The position numbers and the translations under genes were made by a program. A model generated the notes under the pieces. It had not been told where the DNA came from. It saw nothing but the letters and a program-made list of their open reading frames with translations, and made no database searches. DNA of 64,000 nucleotides from Pseudomonas viridiflava (GTDB lineage: Bacteria > Pseudomonadota > Gammaproteobacteria > Pseudomonadales > Pseudomonadaceae), in the NCBI RefSeq assembly GCF_900580865.1, contig NZ_UTBZ01000001.1:62001-126000 (forward strand). The letters run 5' to 3'. Numbering within the stretch: the stretch's first letter is position 1; each line of letters starts with the position of its first letter. Below are positions 57,620 through 64,000 of this stretch, piece by piece.

Positions 57620-58759
57620 ATGCCAACTGCCTTTCCCCCCGATTCTGTTGGTCTGGTGACGCCGCAAACCGCGCACTTCAGCGAACCGCTGGCGCTGGCC
57701 TGCGGCCGTTCGCTGGCCGCCTATGACCTGATCTACGAAACCTACGGCACGCTGAACGCGCAAGCGAGCAACGCCGTGCTGATTTGCCACGCCTTGTCCG
57801 GCCATCATCACGCTGCCGGCTACCACAGCGTCGACGATCGCAAACCCGGTTGGTGGGACAGCTGCATCGGCCCGGGCAAACCGATCGACACCAACAAGTT
57901 CTTCGTGGTCAGCCTGAACAACCTCGGCGGCTGCAACGGCTCCACCGGCCCGAGCAGCATCAACCCGGAAACCGGCAAACCTTTCGGCGCCGACTTCCCG
58001 GTGCTCACCGTGGAAGACTGGGTGCACAGCCAGGCACGCCTCGCTGACCTGCTCGGCATCGGCCAGTGGGCGGCGGTGATCGGCGGCAGCCTCGGCGGCA
58101 TGCAGGCGCTGCAATGGACCATCACTTACCCGGATCGCGTGCGGCACTGTCTGGCCATCGCCTCGGCCCCGAAGCTGTCGGCGCAGAACATTGCCTTCAA
58201 CGAAGTCGCGCGTCAGGCAATCCTGACTGACCCGGAGTTCCACGGCGGTTCGTTCCAGGAAGCGGGCGTGATCCCCAAGCGCGGCCTGATGCTGGCGCGC
58301 ATGGTCGGCCACATCACTTACCTGTCCGACGATTCGATGGGCGAGAAATTCGGCCGTGGCCTGAAGAGCGAAAAGCTCAACTACGACTTCCACAGCGTCG
58401 AGTTCCAGGTCGAAAGCTACCTGCGCTATCAGGGCGAAGAGTTCTCCGGTCGTTTCGACGCCAACACCTATCTGTTGATGACCAAAGCGCTGGATTACTT
58501 CGATCCAGCGGCGAACTTCGACGATAACCTGGCGAAAACCTTTGAAAACGCCACGGCCAAGTTCTGCGTGATGTCGTTCACCACCGACTGGCGGTTCTCC
58601 CCGGCCCGTTCCCGCGAGCTGGTGGATGCGCTGATGGCGGCGCGCAAAGACGTCAGCTATCTGGAAATCGATGCACCGCAGGGCCACGACGCCTTCCTGA
58701 TTCCGATCCCGCGCTACTTGCAGGCGTTCGGCAATTACATGAACCGCATCACGTTGTGA
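57620..58759 (+). CDS. metX: Homoserine O-succinyltransferase/acetyltransferase MetX
   Basis: MetX activates homoserine for methionine synthesis. The 379-residue alpha/beta hydrolase has the nucleophile Ser157 in GGSLGGMQ, plus the catalytic-triad regions [10 protein letters not shown] and [10 protein letters not shown] and [12 protein letters not shown]. Pseudomonas MetX enzymes use succinyl-CoA rather than acetyl-CoA; the sequence alone does not settle the acyl donor. It is followed after 7 bp by metW, its usual partner, so the pair forms one unit. The promoter must lie in the 62 bp after the tandem array. Confidence 0.95.
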   Translation: MPTAFPPDSVGLVTPQTAHFSEPLALACGRSLAAYDLIYETYGTLNAQASNAVLICHALSGHHHAAGYHSVDDRKPGWWDSCIGPGKPIDTNKFFVVSLNNLGGCNGSTGPSSINPETGKPFGADFPVLTVEDWVHSQARLADLLGIGQWAAVIGGSLGGMQALQWTITYPDRVRHCLAIASAPKLSAQNIAFNEVARQAILTDPEFHGGSFQEAGVIPKRGLMLARMVGHITYLSDDSMGEKFGRGLKSEKLNYDFHSVEFQVESYLRYQGEEFSGRFDANTYLLMTKALDYFDPAANFDDNLAKTFENATAKFCVMSFTTDWRFSPARSRELVDALMAARKDVSYLEIDAPQGHDAFLIPIPRYLQAFGNYMNRITL

Positions 58760-58766
58760 GAAAGCC

Positions 58767-59387
58767 ATGAGAGCTGATCTGGAAATCATCCAGGAATGGA
58801 TCCCCGCCGGCAGCCGCGTCCTCGACCTCGGTTGCGGTGACGGCGAGCTGCTGACCTGGCTGCGCGACAACAAGAATGTCACCGGTTATGGCCTGGAAAA
58901 CGACGCTGACAACATTGCCCAGTGCGTGGCCAAAGGCGTCAACGTCATCGAGCAGGACCTGGACAAGGGGCTGGGCAACTTCGCCAGCAACAGTTTCGAC
59001 ATCGTCGTCATGACTCAGGCCCTGCAAGCCGTGCATTACCCGGACAAAATCCTCGACGAAATGCTCCGGGTCGGTCGTCAGTGCATCATTACTTTCCCGA
59101 ATTTTGGTCACTGGCGCTGCCGCTGGTACCTGGCGAGCAAGGGCCGCATGCCGGTCTCCGAGTTCCTGCCGTACACCTGGTACAACACGCCGAACATTCA
59201 CTTCTGCACCTTCGAAGACTTTGAAGAACTTTGCCGCGAACGTGATGCGAAGGTCATTGATCGGCTTGCCGTGGATCAACAGCACCGTCACGGGTGGGCC
59301 AGTAAGCTATGGCCTAATCTGTTAGGTGAGATCGGTATCTACCGCGTCAGCAGCCCGCAGCTTGCAGACCACAAAGTCGCGGTCTGA
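58767..59387 (+). CDS. metW: Methionine biosynthesis protein MetW
   Basis: The 206-residue class I methyltransferase-fold protein has the SAM-binding motif VLDLGCGDGELLTWL and an FDIVVMTQALQ second motif. MetW is required with MetX for full homoserine acylation in many bacteria; a methyltransferase activity has not been shown. It follows metX with 7 bp between, and its end is 26 bp before the DUF4426 gene. No odd feature is visible. Confidence 0.95.
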   Translation: MRADLEIIQEWIPAGSRVLDLGCGDGELLTWLRDNKNVTGYGLENDADNIAQCVAKGVNVIEQDLDKGLGNFASNSFDIVVMTQALQAVHYPDKILDEMLRVGRQCIITFPNFGHWRCRWYLASKGRMPVSEFLPYTWYNTPNIHFCTFEDFEELCRERDAKVIDRLAVDQQHRHGWASKLWPNLLGEIGIYRVSSPQLADHKVAV

Positions 59388-59413
59388 ATCCCGTCATTTC
59401 GAGGAGCACGATC

Positions 59414-59848
59414 ATGGGTCGTTTAGCGTTGTTGTTATTGACTGCCTGCCTGAGCGCCAGCGCCTTGGCGGCTGACGTCATCAAAGGTGAGCGCAAGGAA
59501 ACCTTTGGCGACGTGACGGTGCACTACAACACTTTCAACTCGACGTTTCTGACGCCGGACATCGCCAAGGCTGCGGAGCTGATCCGCAGCAAGAACCAGG
59601 GCGTGATCAATGTCTCGGTGATCAAGGACGGCAAACCGCTGGTCGCCAGCGTCACCGGCACGGTCAAAGACCTGACCAGCCAGAGCGTGCCGCTGAATTT
59701 CAAGCAAGTCACCGAGCAGGGTGCGATCTACTACATCGCCCAATACCCGGTGCCTCAGCAGGAAACCCGCACCTTTGAAATCAAGGTGCAGAACGGCGAC
59801 AAGATCAACACCATCAATTTCAACCAAGAACTCTTTCCCGGCGAATGA
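59414..59848 (+). CDS. DUF4426 exported protein
   Basis: The 144-residue protein has a signal peptide ([19 protein letters not shown]) and a beta-rich mature domain with the family pattern [21 protein letters not shown]. It belongs to DUF4426, which has no known function but is often found next to rdgB in pseudomonads. A periplasmic site is inferred. Its stop overlaps the start of rdgB (ATGATG), which suggests coupled translation. Confidence 0.9.
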   Translation: MGRLALLLLTACLSASALAADVIKGERKETFGDVTVHYNTFNSTFLTPDIAKAAELIRSKNQGVINVSVIKDGKPLVASVTGTVKDLTSQSVPLNFKQVTEQGAIYYIAQYPVPQQETRTFEIKVQNGDKINTINFNQELFPGE

Positions 59849-60441
59849 TGAACATCAAGCAGCTCGTACTGGCCAGCCATAACGCCGGCAAACTCAAAGA
59901 ACTCCAGGCCATGCTCGGCGAATCGGTGCAACTGCGCTCGATTGGCGAATGGAGCAAGGTCGAGCCGGAAGAAACCGGTCTGTCGTTCGTCGAGAACGCG
60001 ATCCTCAAGGCGCGCAATGCCGCGCGCATTTCCGGGCTGCCGGCGCTGGCCGACGATTCCGGTCTGGCAGTGGATTTCCTCGGCGGCGCGCCAGGCATCT
60101 ATTCGGCGCGTTATGCCGACGGCAAGGGCGATGCGGCGAACAACGCCAAACTGCTCGACGCGCTGAAGGATGTGCCGGAAGCCGAGCGGGGTGCGCAATT
60201 CGTCTGCGTGCTGGCGCTGGTGCGTCACGCTGACGATCCGTTGCCGATCCTCTGTGAAGGTCTGTGGCACGGGCGCATTCTGACCGCTGCCAGCGGCGAA
60301 CACGGTTTCGGTTATGACCCGCTGTTCTGGGTGCCGGAGCGTGACGTCTCCAGCGCCGAATTGAGCCCGGCCGACAAGAACCAGATCAGCCACCGCGCCC
60401 GTGCAATGGATCTGCTGCGCCAGCGTCTGGGCTTGAAATGA
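59845..60441 (+). CDS. rdgB: XTP/dITP diphosphatase
   Basis: RdgB removes deaminated purine triphosphates (XTP, dITP) before they enter nucleic acid. The 198-residue Ham1-family enzyme has [13 protein letters not shown] at the N-terminus, [23 protein letters not shown] and FGYDPLFW. A second start, ATG 59848, would shorten it by one residue. It overlaps DUF4426 before it and hemW after it (ATGA), in a tight run. Confidence 0.96.
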   Translation: MMNIKQLVLASHNAGKLKELQAMLGESVQLRSIGEWSKVEPEETGLSFVENAILKARNAARISGLPALADDSGLAVDFLGGAPGIYSARYADGKGDAANNAKLLDALKDVPEAERGAQFVCVLALVRHADDPLPILCEGLWHGRILTAASGEHGFGYDPLFWVPERDVSSAELSPADKNQISHRARAMDLLRQRLGLK

Positions 60442-61643
60442 CCGGTGATTCTTCCGCGTCGTCGCTGATCATCGGCGGCGCCGCCTCTTCGCCTCGGGCG
60501 CCGCTGCCAACGCTGCCGCCCCTGGCGCTGTACATCCACATCCCGTGGTGTGTGCGCAAATGCCCGTATTGCGACTTCAACTCGCACACCGCCAGCCCGG
60601 TATTGCCGGAGCAGGAATACGTCGACGCCTTGCTGGCCGATCTCGATCAGGATCTGCACGCTGTTTATGGGCGTGAAATCAGCTCGATCTTTTTTGGTGG
60701 CGGCACACCGAGTCTGTTCAGCGCCGAAGCCCTCGGGCGGCTGCTGGAAGGCGTCGAGCAGCGCATCCCGTTTGCTCAAGACATCGAAATCACTCTGGAA
60801 GCCAACCCCGGAACGTTCGAGCAAGAGAAGTTCGTCGCCTACCGCAAGCTGGGGATCAATCGCCTGTCGATCGGTATCCAGAGCTTCCAGCAGGAAAAGC
60901 TCAAGGCGCTGGGCCGGATTCACAATGGCGACGAAGCGGTGCGCGCGGCCGGCATGGCACGTCAGGCCGGGTTCGATAACTTCAATCTCGACTTGATGCA
61001 CGGTTTGCCCGACCAGTCGCTGGACGATGCCTTGAGCGACCTGCGCCAGGCCATCGCACTGAACCCGACGCACATCTCCTGGTATCAGCTGACACTGGAG
61101 CCGAACACGGTGTTCTGGAATCAGCCACCGGTGCTGCCGGAAGACGACACGCTGTGGGACATTCAGGAAGCCGGGCAGGCATTGTTGGCCGAGCACGGTT
61201 ACGCGCAATACGAAGTGTCGGCTTATGCCCAGGCCGGGCGTCCGGCGCGGCATAACCTCAATTACTGGAGTTTCGGCGACTTCATCGGCATCGGCGCGGG
61301 CGCGCACGGCAAGCTCAGCCATCCGGACGGACGCATCGTTCGTACCTGGAAGACCCGTTTGCCGAAGGACTATCTCAACCCGGCAAAAAGCTTCCAGGCT
61401 GGCGAAAAAGCGCTGACCAATGACGAGATGCCGTTCGAGTTTCTGATGAACGCTTTGCGCCTGACCGCCGGCGTCGAATCGCGCCTGTATCCGCAGCGCA
61501 CTGGCCTGTCGCTGGAAAGCCTCGCCGAAGGCCGGGCAGCGGCAGAACAAAGCGGTCTGTTGCAGGTCGAACCGTCACGTCTGGCGGCCACCGAGCGCGG
61601 ACAGCTGTTTCTCAACGACTTGCTGCAACAATTTCTGAACTGA
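60438..61643 (+). CDS. hemW: Radical SAM heme chaperone HemW
   Basis: HemW binds heme and delivers it to target proteins; it is related to the coproporphyrinogen III oxidase HemN but lacks that activity. The 401-residue protein has the radical-SAM cluster motif in [13 protein letters not shown] (CxxxCxxC). It also has [16 protein letters not shown] (SAM-binding region) and [17 protein letters not shown]. About 25 residues of low-complexity N-terminus precede the core. The start overlaps the rdgB stop by 4 bp. Confidence 0.93.
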   Translation: MTGDSSASSLIIGGAASSPRAPLPTLPPLALYIHIPWCVRKCPYCDFNSHTASPVLPEQEYVDALLADLDQDLHAVYGREISSIFFGGGTPSLFSAEALGRLLEGVEQRIPFAQDIEITLEANPGTFEQEKFVAYRKLGINRLSIGIQSFQQEKLKALGRIHNGDEAVRAAGMARQAGFDNFNLDLMHGLPDQSLDDALSDLRQAIALNPTHISWYQLTLEPNTVFWNQPPVLPEDDTLWDIQEAGQALLAEHGYAQYEVSAYAQAGRPARHNLNYWSFGDFIGIGAGAHGKLSHPDGRIVRTWKTRLPKDYLNPAKSFQAGEKALTNDEMPFEFLMNALRLTAGVESRLYPQRTGLSLESLAEGRAAAEQSGLLQVEPSRLAATERGQLFLNDLLQQFLN

Positions 61644-61665
61644 TTTCAGTGCTAAGGGAAAACGC

Positions 61666-61989
61666 ATGGATTTGATACTCGACCTGCTCGCCACCGTCTC
61701 CCGCTGGAGCCGCAGCAACCTCTCGGAAATCGCCCTGGCGCTGGTCGGCTGCCTGCTGGTGCTGTTCGGCGCCGACTTCAAAGGCTGGGTCGAGCAACGC
61801 CTGGGCAGCATCGCCGGCGCCCTGCGCGTGCCGTTGATGGCACTGCTTTGCGTTATCGGCAGCGGCGCGGCGCTGATCTATGCAACGCCGTGGGTGATCA
61901 AGGGTTTGAGCCAGTTCAACAACTACAGCCTGGCGCCAGTCCTGCTGGTAGTCCTCGTCCTGATCGGCGTAGTCGCCGACCGCCGCTGA
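61666..61989 (+). CDS. DUF3392 membrane protein
   Basis: The 107-residue protein has three predicted helices (about 22-42, 50-75 and 85-104) with small charged loops, matching DUF3392, a family of inner-membrane proteins with no known role. It lies 22 bp after hemW on the same strand and probably belongs to that operon. A family B REPIN follows at once. Confidence 0.85.
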   Translation: MDLILDLLATVSRWSRSNLSEIALALVGCLLVLFGADFKGWVEQRLGSIAGALRVPLMALLCVIGSGAALIYATPWVIKGLSQFNNYSLAPVLLVVLVLIGVVADRR

Positions 61990-62004
61990 TTCCGCAAACA
62001 CCCA

Positions 62005-62105
62005 AAAACAACTGTGGGAGCGAGCCTGCTCGCGAATACGGTGTGTCAGTCAACATCAACGTTGAATGAACATCCGCTTTCGCGAGCAGGCTCGCTCCCA
62101 CAGTT
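62005..62105. repeat. REPIN, family B, left copy flanking kptA
   Basis: The 101-bp unit has inverted cores (CTGTGGGAGCGAGCCTGCTC and complement) around a loop with TACGGTGTGTCAGTCAACAT. It is near-identical (98 of 101 bp) to the copy at 62692-62792, in the same orientation. Confidence 0.93.
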
Positions 62106-62127
62106 GATCGCAATGACAGGGAAGCTC

Positions 62128-62676
62128 ATGAGTAAAAAACTGCTGGATGAGACGAGCAAATTTCTTAGCTACGTCTTGCGCCACGAGCCTCAGGCGATTG
62201 GTCTGACGCTGGATTCGGAGGGCTGGGCAGATATCGAAGCACTGATCAGCGGCGCTGCTCGTGATGGTAAAAGCCTGGATCGCTCACTGATTGAAAACGT
62301 CGTAGCGAACAGCGACAAAAAGCGCTTTTCGATTTCGGAAGACGGCCAGTCCATTCGCGCCGTTCAGGGCCACTCGACGAAAAGCGTAGCGCTTCAACTG
62401 GAGGAAAAGCAGCCACCGCAAACGCTGTATCACGGTACGGCGACGCGCTTCATGGACTCTATCAACCAGCAAGGCTTGATCCCGGGATCGCGTCACCACG
62501 TGCATCTATCGGCAGAATCCGCCACTGCGTCAGCCGTTGGGCAACGTTACGGAACCGTGGAAATCCTGAAAGTCGCCGCGCTTCAAATGCATGAGCAAGG
62601 CTTCAAGTTTTATCAGGCCGAAAATGGCGTCTGGCTGACAGAGCAAGTGCCAGTGCGCTTCATTTCCACCCTGTAA
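62128..62676 (+). CDS. kptA: RNA 2'-phosphotransferase KptA/Tpt1
   Basis: KptA/Tpt1 enzymes move a 2'-phosphate from RNA to NAD+ through an ADP-ribosylated intermediate. In bacteria no substrate RNA is known. The 182-residue protein has the family motifs [16 protein letters not shown] (catalytic Arg18 and His19), LYHGTATR and [10 protein letters not shown] 62128 is preceded by AGGGAAG and gives the family start; ATG 62113 is weaker. Base composition is lower in GC than in the neighbours, and the gene lies exactly between two near-identical REPINs. It is probably an accessory gene inserted between DUF3392 and trmB. Confidence 0.92.
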   Translation: MSKKLLDETSKFLSYVLRHEPQAIGLTLDSEGWADIEALISGAARDGKSLDRSLIENVVANSDKKRFSISEDGQSIRAVQGHSTKSVALQLEEKQPPQTLYHGTATRFMDSINQQGLIPGSRHHVHLSAESATASAVGQRYGTVEILKVAALQMHEQGFKFYQAENGVWLTEQVPVRFISTL

Positions 62677-62691
62677 CTTCTGACGAACCCG

Positions 62692-62792
62692 AAAACAACT
62701 GTGGGAGCGAGCCTGCTCGCGAATACGGTGTGTCAGTCAACATCAGTGTTGAATGAACATCCGCTTTCGCGGGCAGGCTCGCTCCCACAGTT
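62692..62792. repeat. REPIN, family B, right copy flanking kptA
   Basis: This is a direct repeat of the unit at 62005 with three base changes (two adjacent in the loop, one in the right core, GCGGGCAGG in place of GCGAGCAGG). It lies between kptA and trmB. Confidence 0.93.
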
Positions 62793-62807
62793 TTTATTGC
62801 GTGATGC

Positions 62808-63533
62808 TTAAGCGAGTTTTTCGAACTTCAGGTCCCACACGCCATGGCCAAGACGTTCGCCGCGGCGTTCGAACTTGGTGATCGGGCGTTCGGCCGGGCG
62901 TGGCACGCACTTGCCATCTTCGGCGAGGTTGCGGTAGCCCGGGGCGACGTTCATCACTTCCAGCATGTATTCGGCGTACGGTTCCCAGTCGGTGGCCATG
63001 TGCAGAATGCCGCCAACCTTCAACTTGCTGCGCACCAGTTCAGCGAACGAAGCCTGAACGATACGACGCTTGTGGTGACGGCTCTTGTGCCACGGATCCG
63101 GGAAGAACAGCATCAGGCGATCGAGGCTGTTGTCGGCGATGCAGCGATTGAGCACTTCGATCGCGTCGCAATCGTAAACCCGCAGGTTGGTCAGGCCCTG
63201 AGTCAGCACGCCATTGAGCAGCGCGCCAACACCCGGACGGTGCACTTCAACACCGATGAAATCCTGATCCGGCGCCGCGGCGGCCATTTCCAGCAGCGAG
63301 TGGCCCATGCCGAAACCGATCTCCAGCGAGCGCGGTGCCGAACGGCCGAAAACCTGATCGTAATCCACTGGCGCGTCAGCCAAGGGCAGCACGTACAGCG
63401 GCGCGCCCTGATCCAGACCGCGTTGCTGGCCTTCGGTCATGCGCCCGGCGCGCATCACGAAACTCTTGATGCGGCGGTGTTGGCGCTCGTCGCCTTCTTC
63501 CGTCTGGATAGGCGTGTCGTTCGATTCAGTCAT
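62808..63533 (-). CDS. trmB: tRNA (guanosine(46)-N7)-methyltransferase
   Basis: TrmB makes m7G at position 46 of tRNA, using SAM. The 241-residue protein has the SAM loop [14 protein letters not shown] and the TrmB-specific [15 protein letters not shown] (active-site region), then [18 protein letters not shown] 63533 is chosen; the codon before it is TTG. It follows thiG on the same strand with 9 bp between them, as in other pseudomonads. Confidence 0.96.
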   Translation of the reverse strand: MTESNDTPIQTEEGDERQHRRIKSFVMRAGRMTEGQQRGLDQGAPLYVLPLADAPVDYDQVFGRSAPRSLEIGFGMGHSLLEMAAAAPDQDFIGVEVHRPGVGALLNGVLTQGLTNLRVYDCDAIEVLNRCIADNSLDRLMLFFPDPWHKSRHHKRRIVQASFAELVRSKLKVGGILHMATDWEPYAEYMLEVMNVAPGYRNLAEDGKCVPRPAERPITKFERRGERLGHGVWDLKFEKLA

Positions 63534-63542
63534 CAATGGCTC

Positions 63543-64000
63543 TTACTTGATCAGACCATCCAGCGGCGAAGAGGCGCTGGCATAGAGTTTTTTCGGCATA
63601 CGGCCAGCGAGGTAGGCCAGACGGCCTGCAACGATGGCGTGTTTCATGGCCTCAGCCATCATCACCGGCTGCTGGGCGTGGGCGATGGCCGAATTCATCA
63701 GCACCGCATCGCAACCCAGTTCCATGGCGATGGTTGCGTCGGACGCAGTGCCGACACCGGCATCGACCAACACAGGAATTTTCGCTTCTTCGAGGATGAT
63801 CTGCAGGTTGTACGGGTTGCAGATCCCCAGACCGGAACCGATCAGACCGGCCAGCGGCATGACCGCGATGCAGCCGATTTCCGCCAGTTGTCGGGCAATG
63901 ATCGGGTCATCGCTGGTGTACACCATCACGTCGAAACCTTCCTTGACCAGCGTTTCCGCGGCCTTGAGGGTTTCGATCACGTTAGGAAACAGGGTTTTCT
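63543..64000 (-). CDS. thiG: Thiazole synthase ThiG (3' part; runs off the window)
   Basis: The frame is open from the stop at 63543 to the window edge, so only the C-terminal 150 or so residues are seen. These contain [38 protein letters not shown] and [21 protein letters not shown], all typical of ThiG, which forms the thiazole ring of thiamine from deoxyxylulose phosphate and ThiS-thiocarboxylate. The catalytic lysine is upstream, outside the window. It is partial only because of the window boundary; no break is seen. Confidence 0.95.
   Translation of the reverse strand, partial: KTLFPNVIETLKAAETLVKEGFDVMVYTSDDPIIARQLAEIGCIAVMPLAGLIGSGLGICNPYNLQIILEEAKIPVLVDAGVGTASDATIAMELGCDAVLMNSAIAHAQQPVMMAEAMKHAIVAGRLAYLAGRMPKKLYASASSPLDGLIK

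Overview
The window is a stretch of chromosome from a Pseudomonas of the P. fluorescens type. The reasons are the high-GC coding style, the gene order (metK, ahcY-metF, rhlE, yceI, bioA-rsmE, pilGHIJ-chpA, gshB-tonB-yqgE-ruvX-pyrR-pyrB-pyrC', pilT-yggS-proC-yggT-metXW-rdgB-hemW-trmB-thiG) and dense intergenic REP/REPIN palindromes of two families typical of that group. I see no rRNA, tRNA, CRISPR array, transposase, integrase or prophage. Nearly all genes are single-copy housekeeping or metabolic genes; a few short accessory insertions sit between them.

Layout. 0-16 kb: an ArsR-type regulator fused to a methyltransferase-like domain sits directly before metK. After it come ligB, a DUF1090 protein, a cytochrome c', mltA, several transporters (EamA, MFS, CPA1 antiporter, FNT family), an acyl-CoA thioesterase, then ahcY behind an S-adenosylhomocysteine riboswitch, and metF. 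15-26 kb: a periplasmic solute-binding protein, RhlE-type helicase, YceI plus cytochrome b561, an accessory lectin-like gene with a tiny lipoprotein, an exported amine oxidase with a Lys/Pro/Ala tail, bioA, rsmE and a hemolysin III-type protein. 26-34.6 kb: a complete malonate decarboxylase operon, mdcABCDEGH-madLM, with its LysR regulator mdcR converging from the far end.

34.9-45.7 kb: a DUF6124/DUF3077-like gene with a long leader holding a 52-codon ORF, then a Chp/Pil chemosensory cluster (chpC-like, chpA, pilJ, pilI, pilH, pilG) in which pilK and chpB are absent. 46-55 kb: gshB, tonB, yqgE, ruvX, pyrR, pyrB, a catalytically dead pyrC', a TM2 protein, an NlpC/P60 peptidase and pilT (no pilU beside it). 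54.5-64 kb: yggS, proC, yggT, yggU, a 558-bp repeat element holding a 103-bp tandem array, metX, metW, DUF4426, rdgB, hemW, DUF3392, kptA between two near-identical REPINs, trmB and the 3' part of thiG.

Functional threads. The activated-methyl cycle and methionine synthesis (metK, ahcY, metF, metX, metW, plus SAM users bioA, rsmE and trmB) recur through the window and may be controlled by a SAH-type protein sensor and a SAH riboswitch. The mdc/mad genes form a self-contained malonate-use module with a candidate LysR operator. The pil/chp genes, tonB and pilT are the twitching-motility part.

The most novel-looking items are the lectin-like gene, the 52-codon leader ORF, the 103-bp tandem repeat family with 21-bp inverted ends, the REPIN-flanked kptA and the dyad between the ahcY promoter and its riboswitch.
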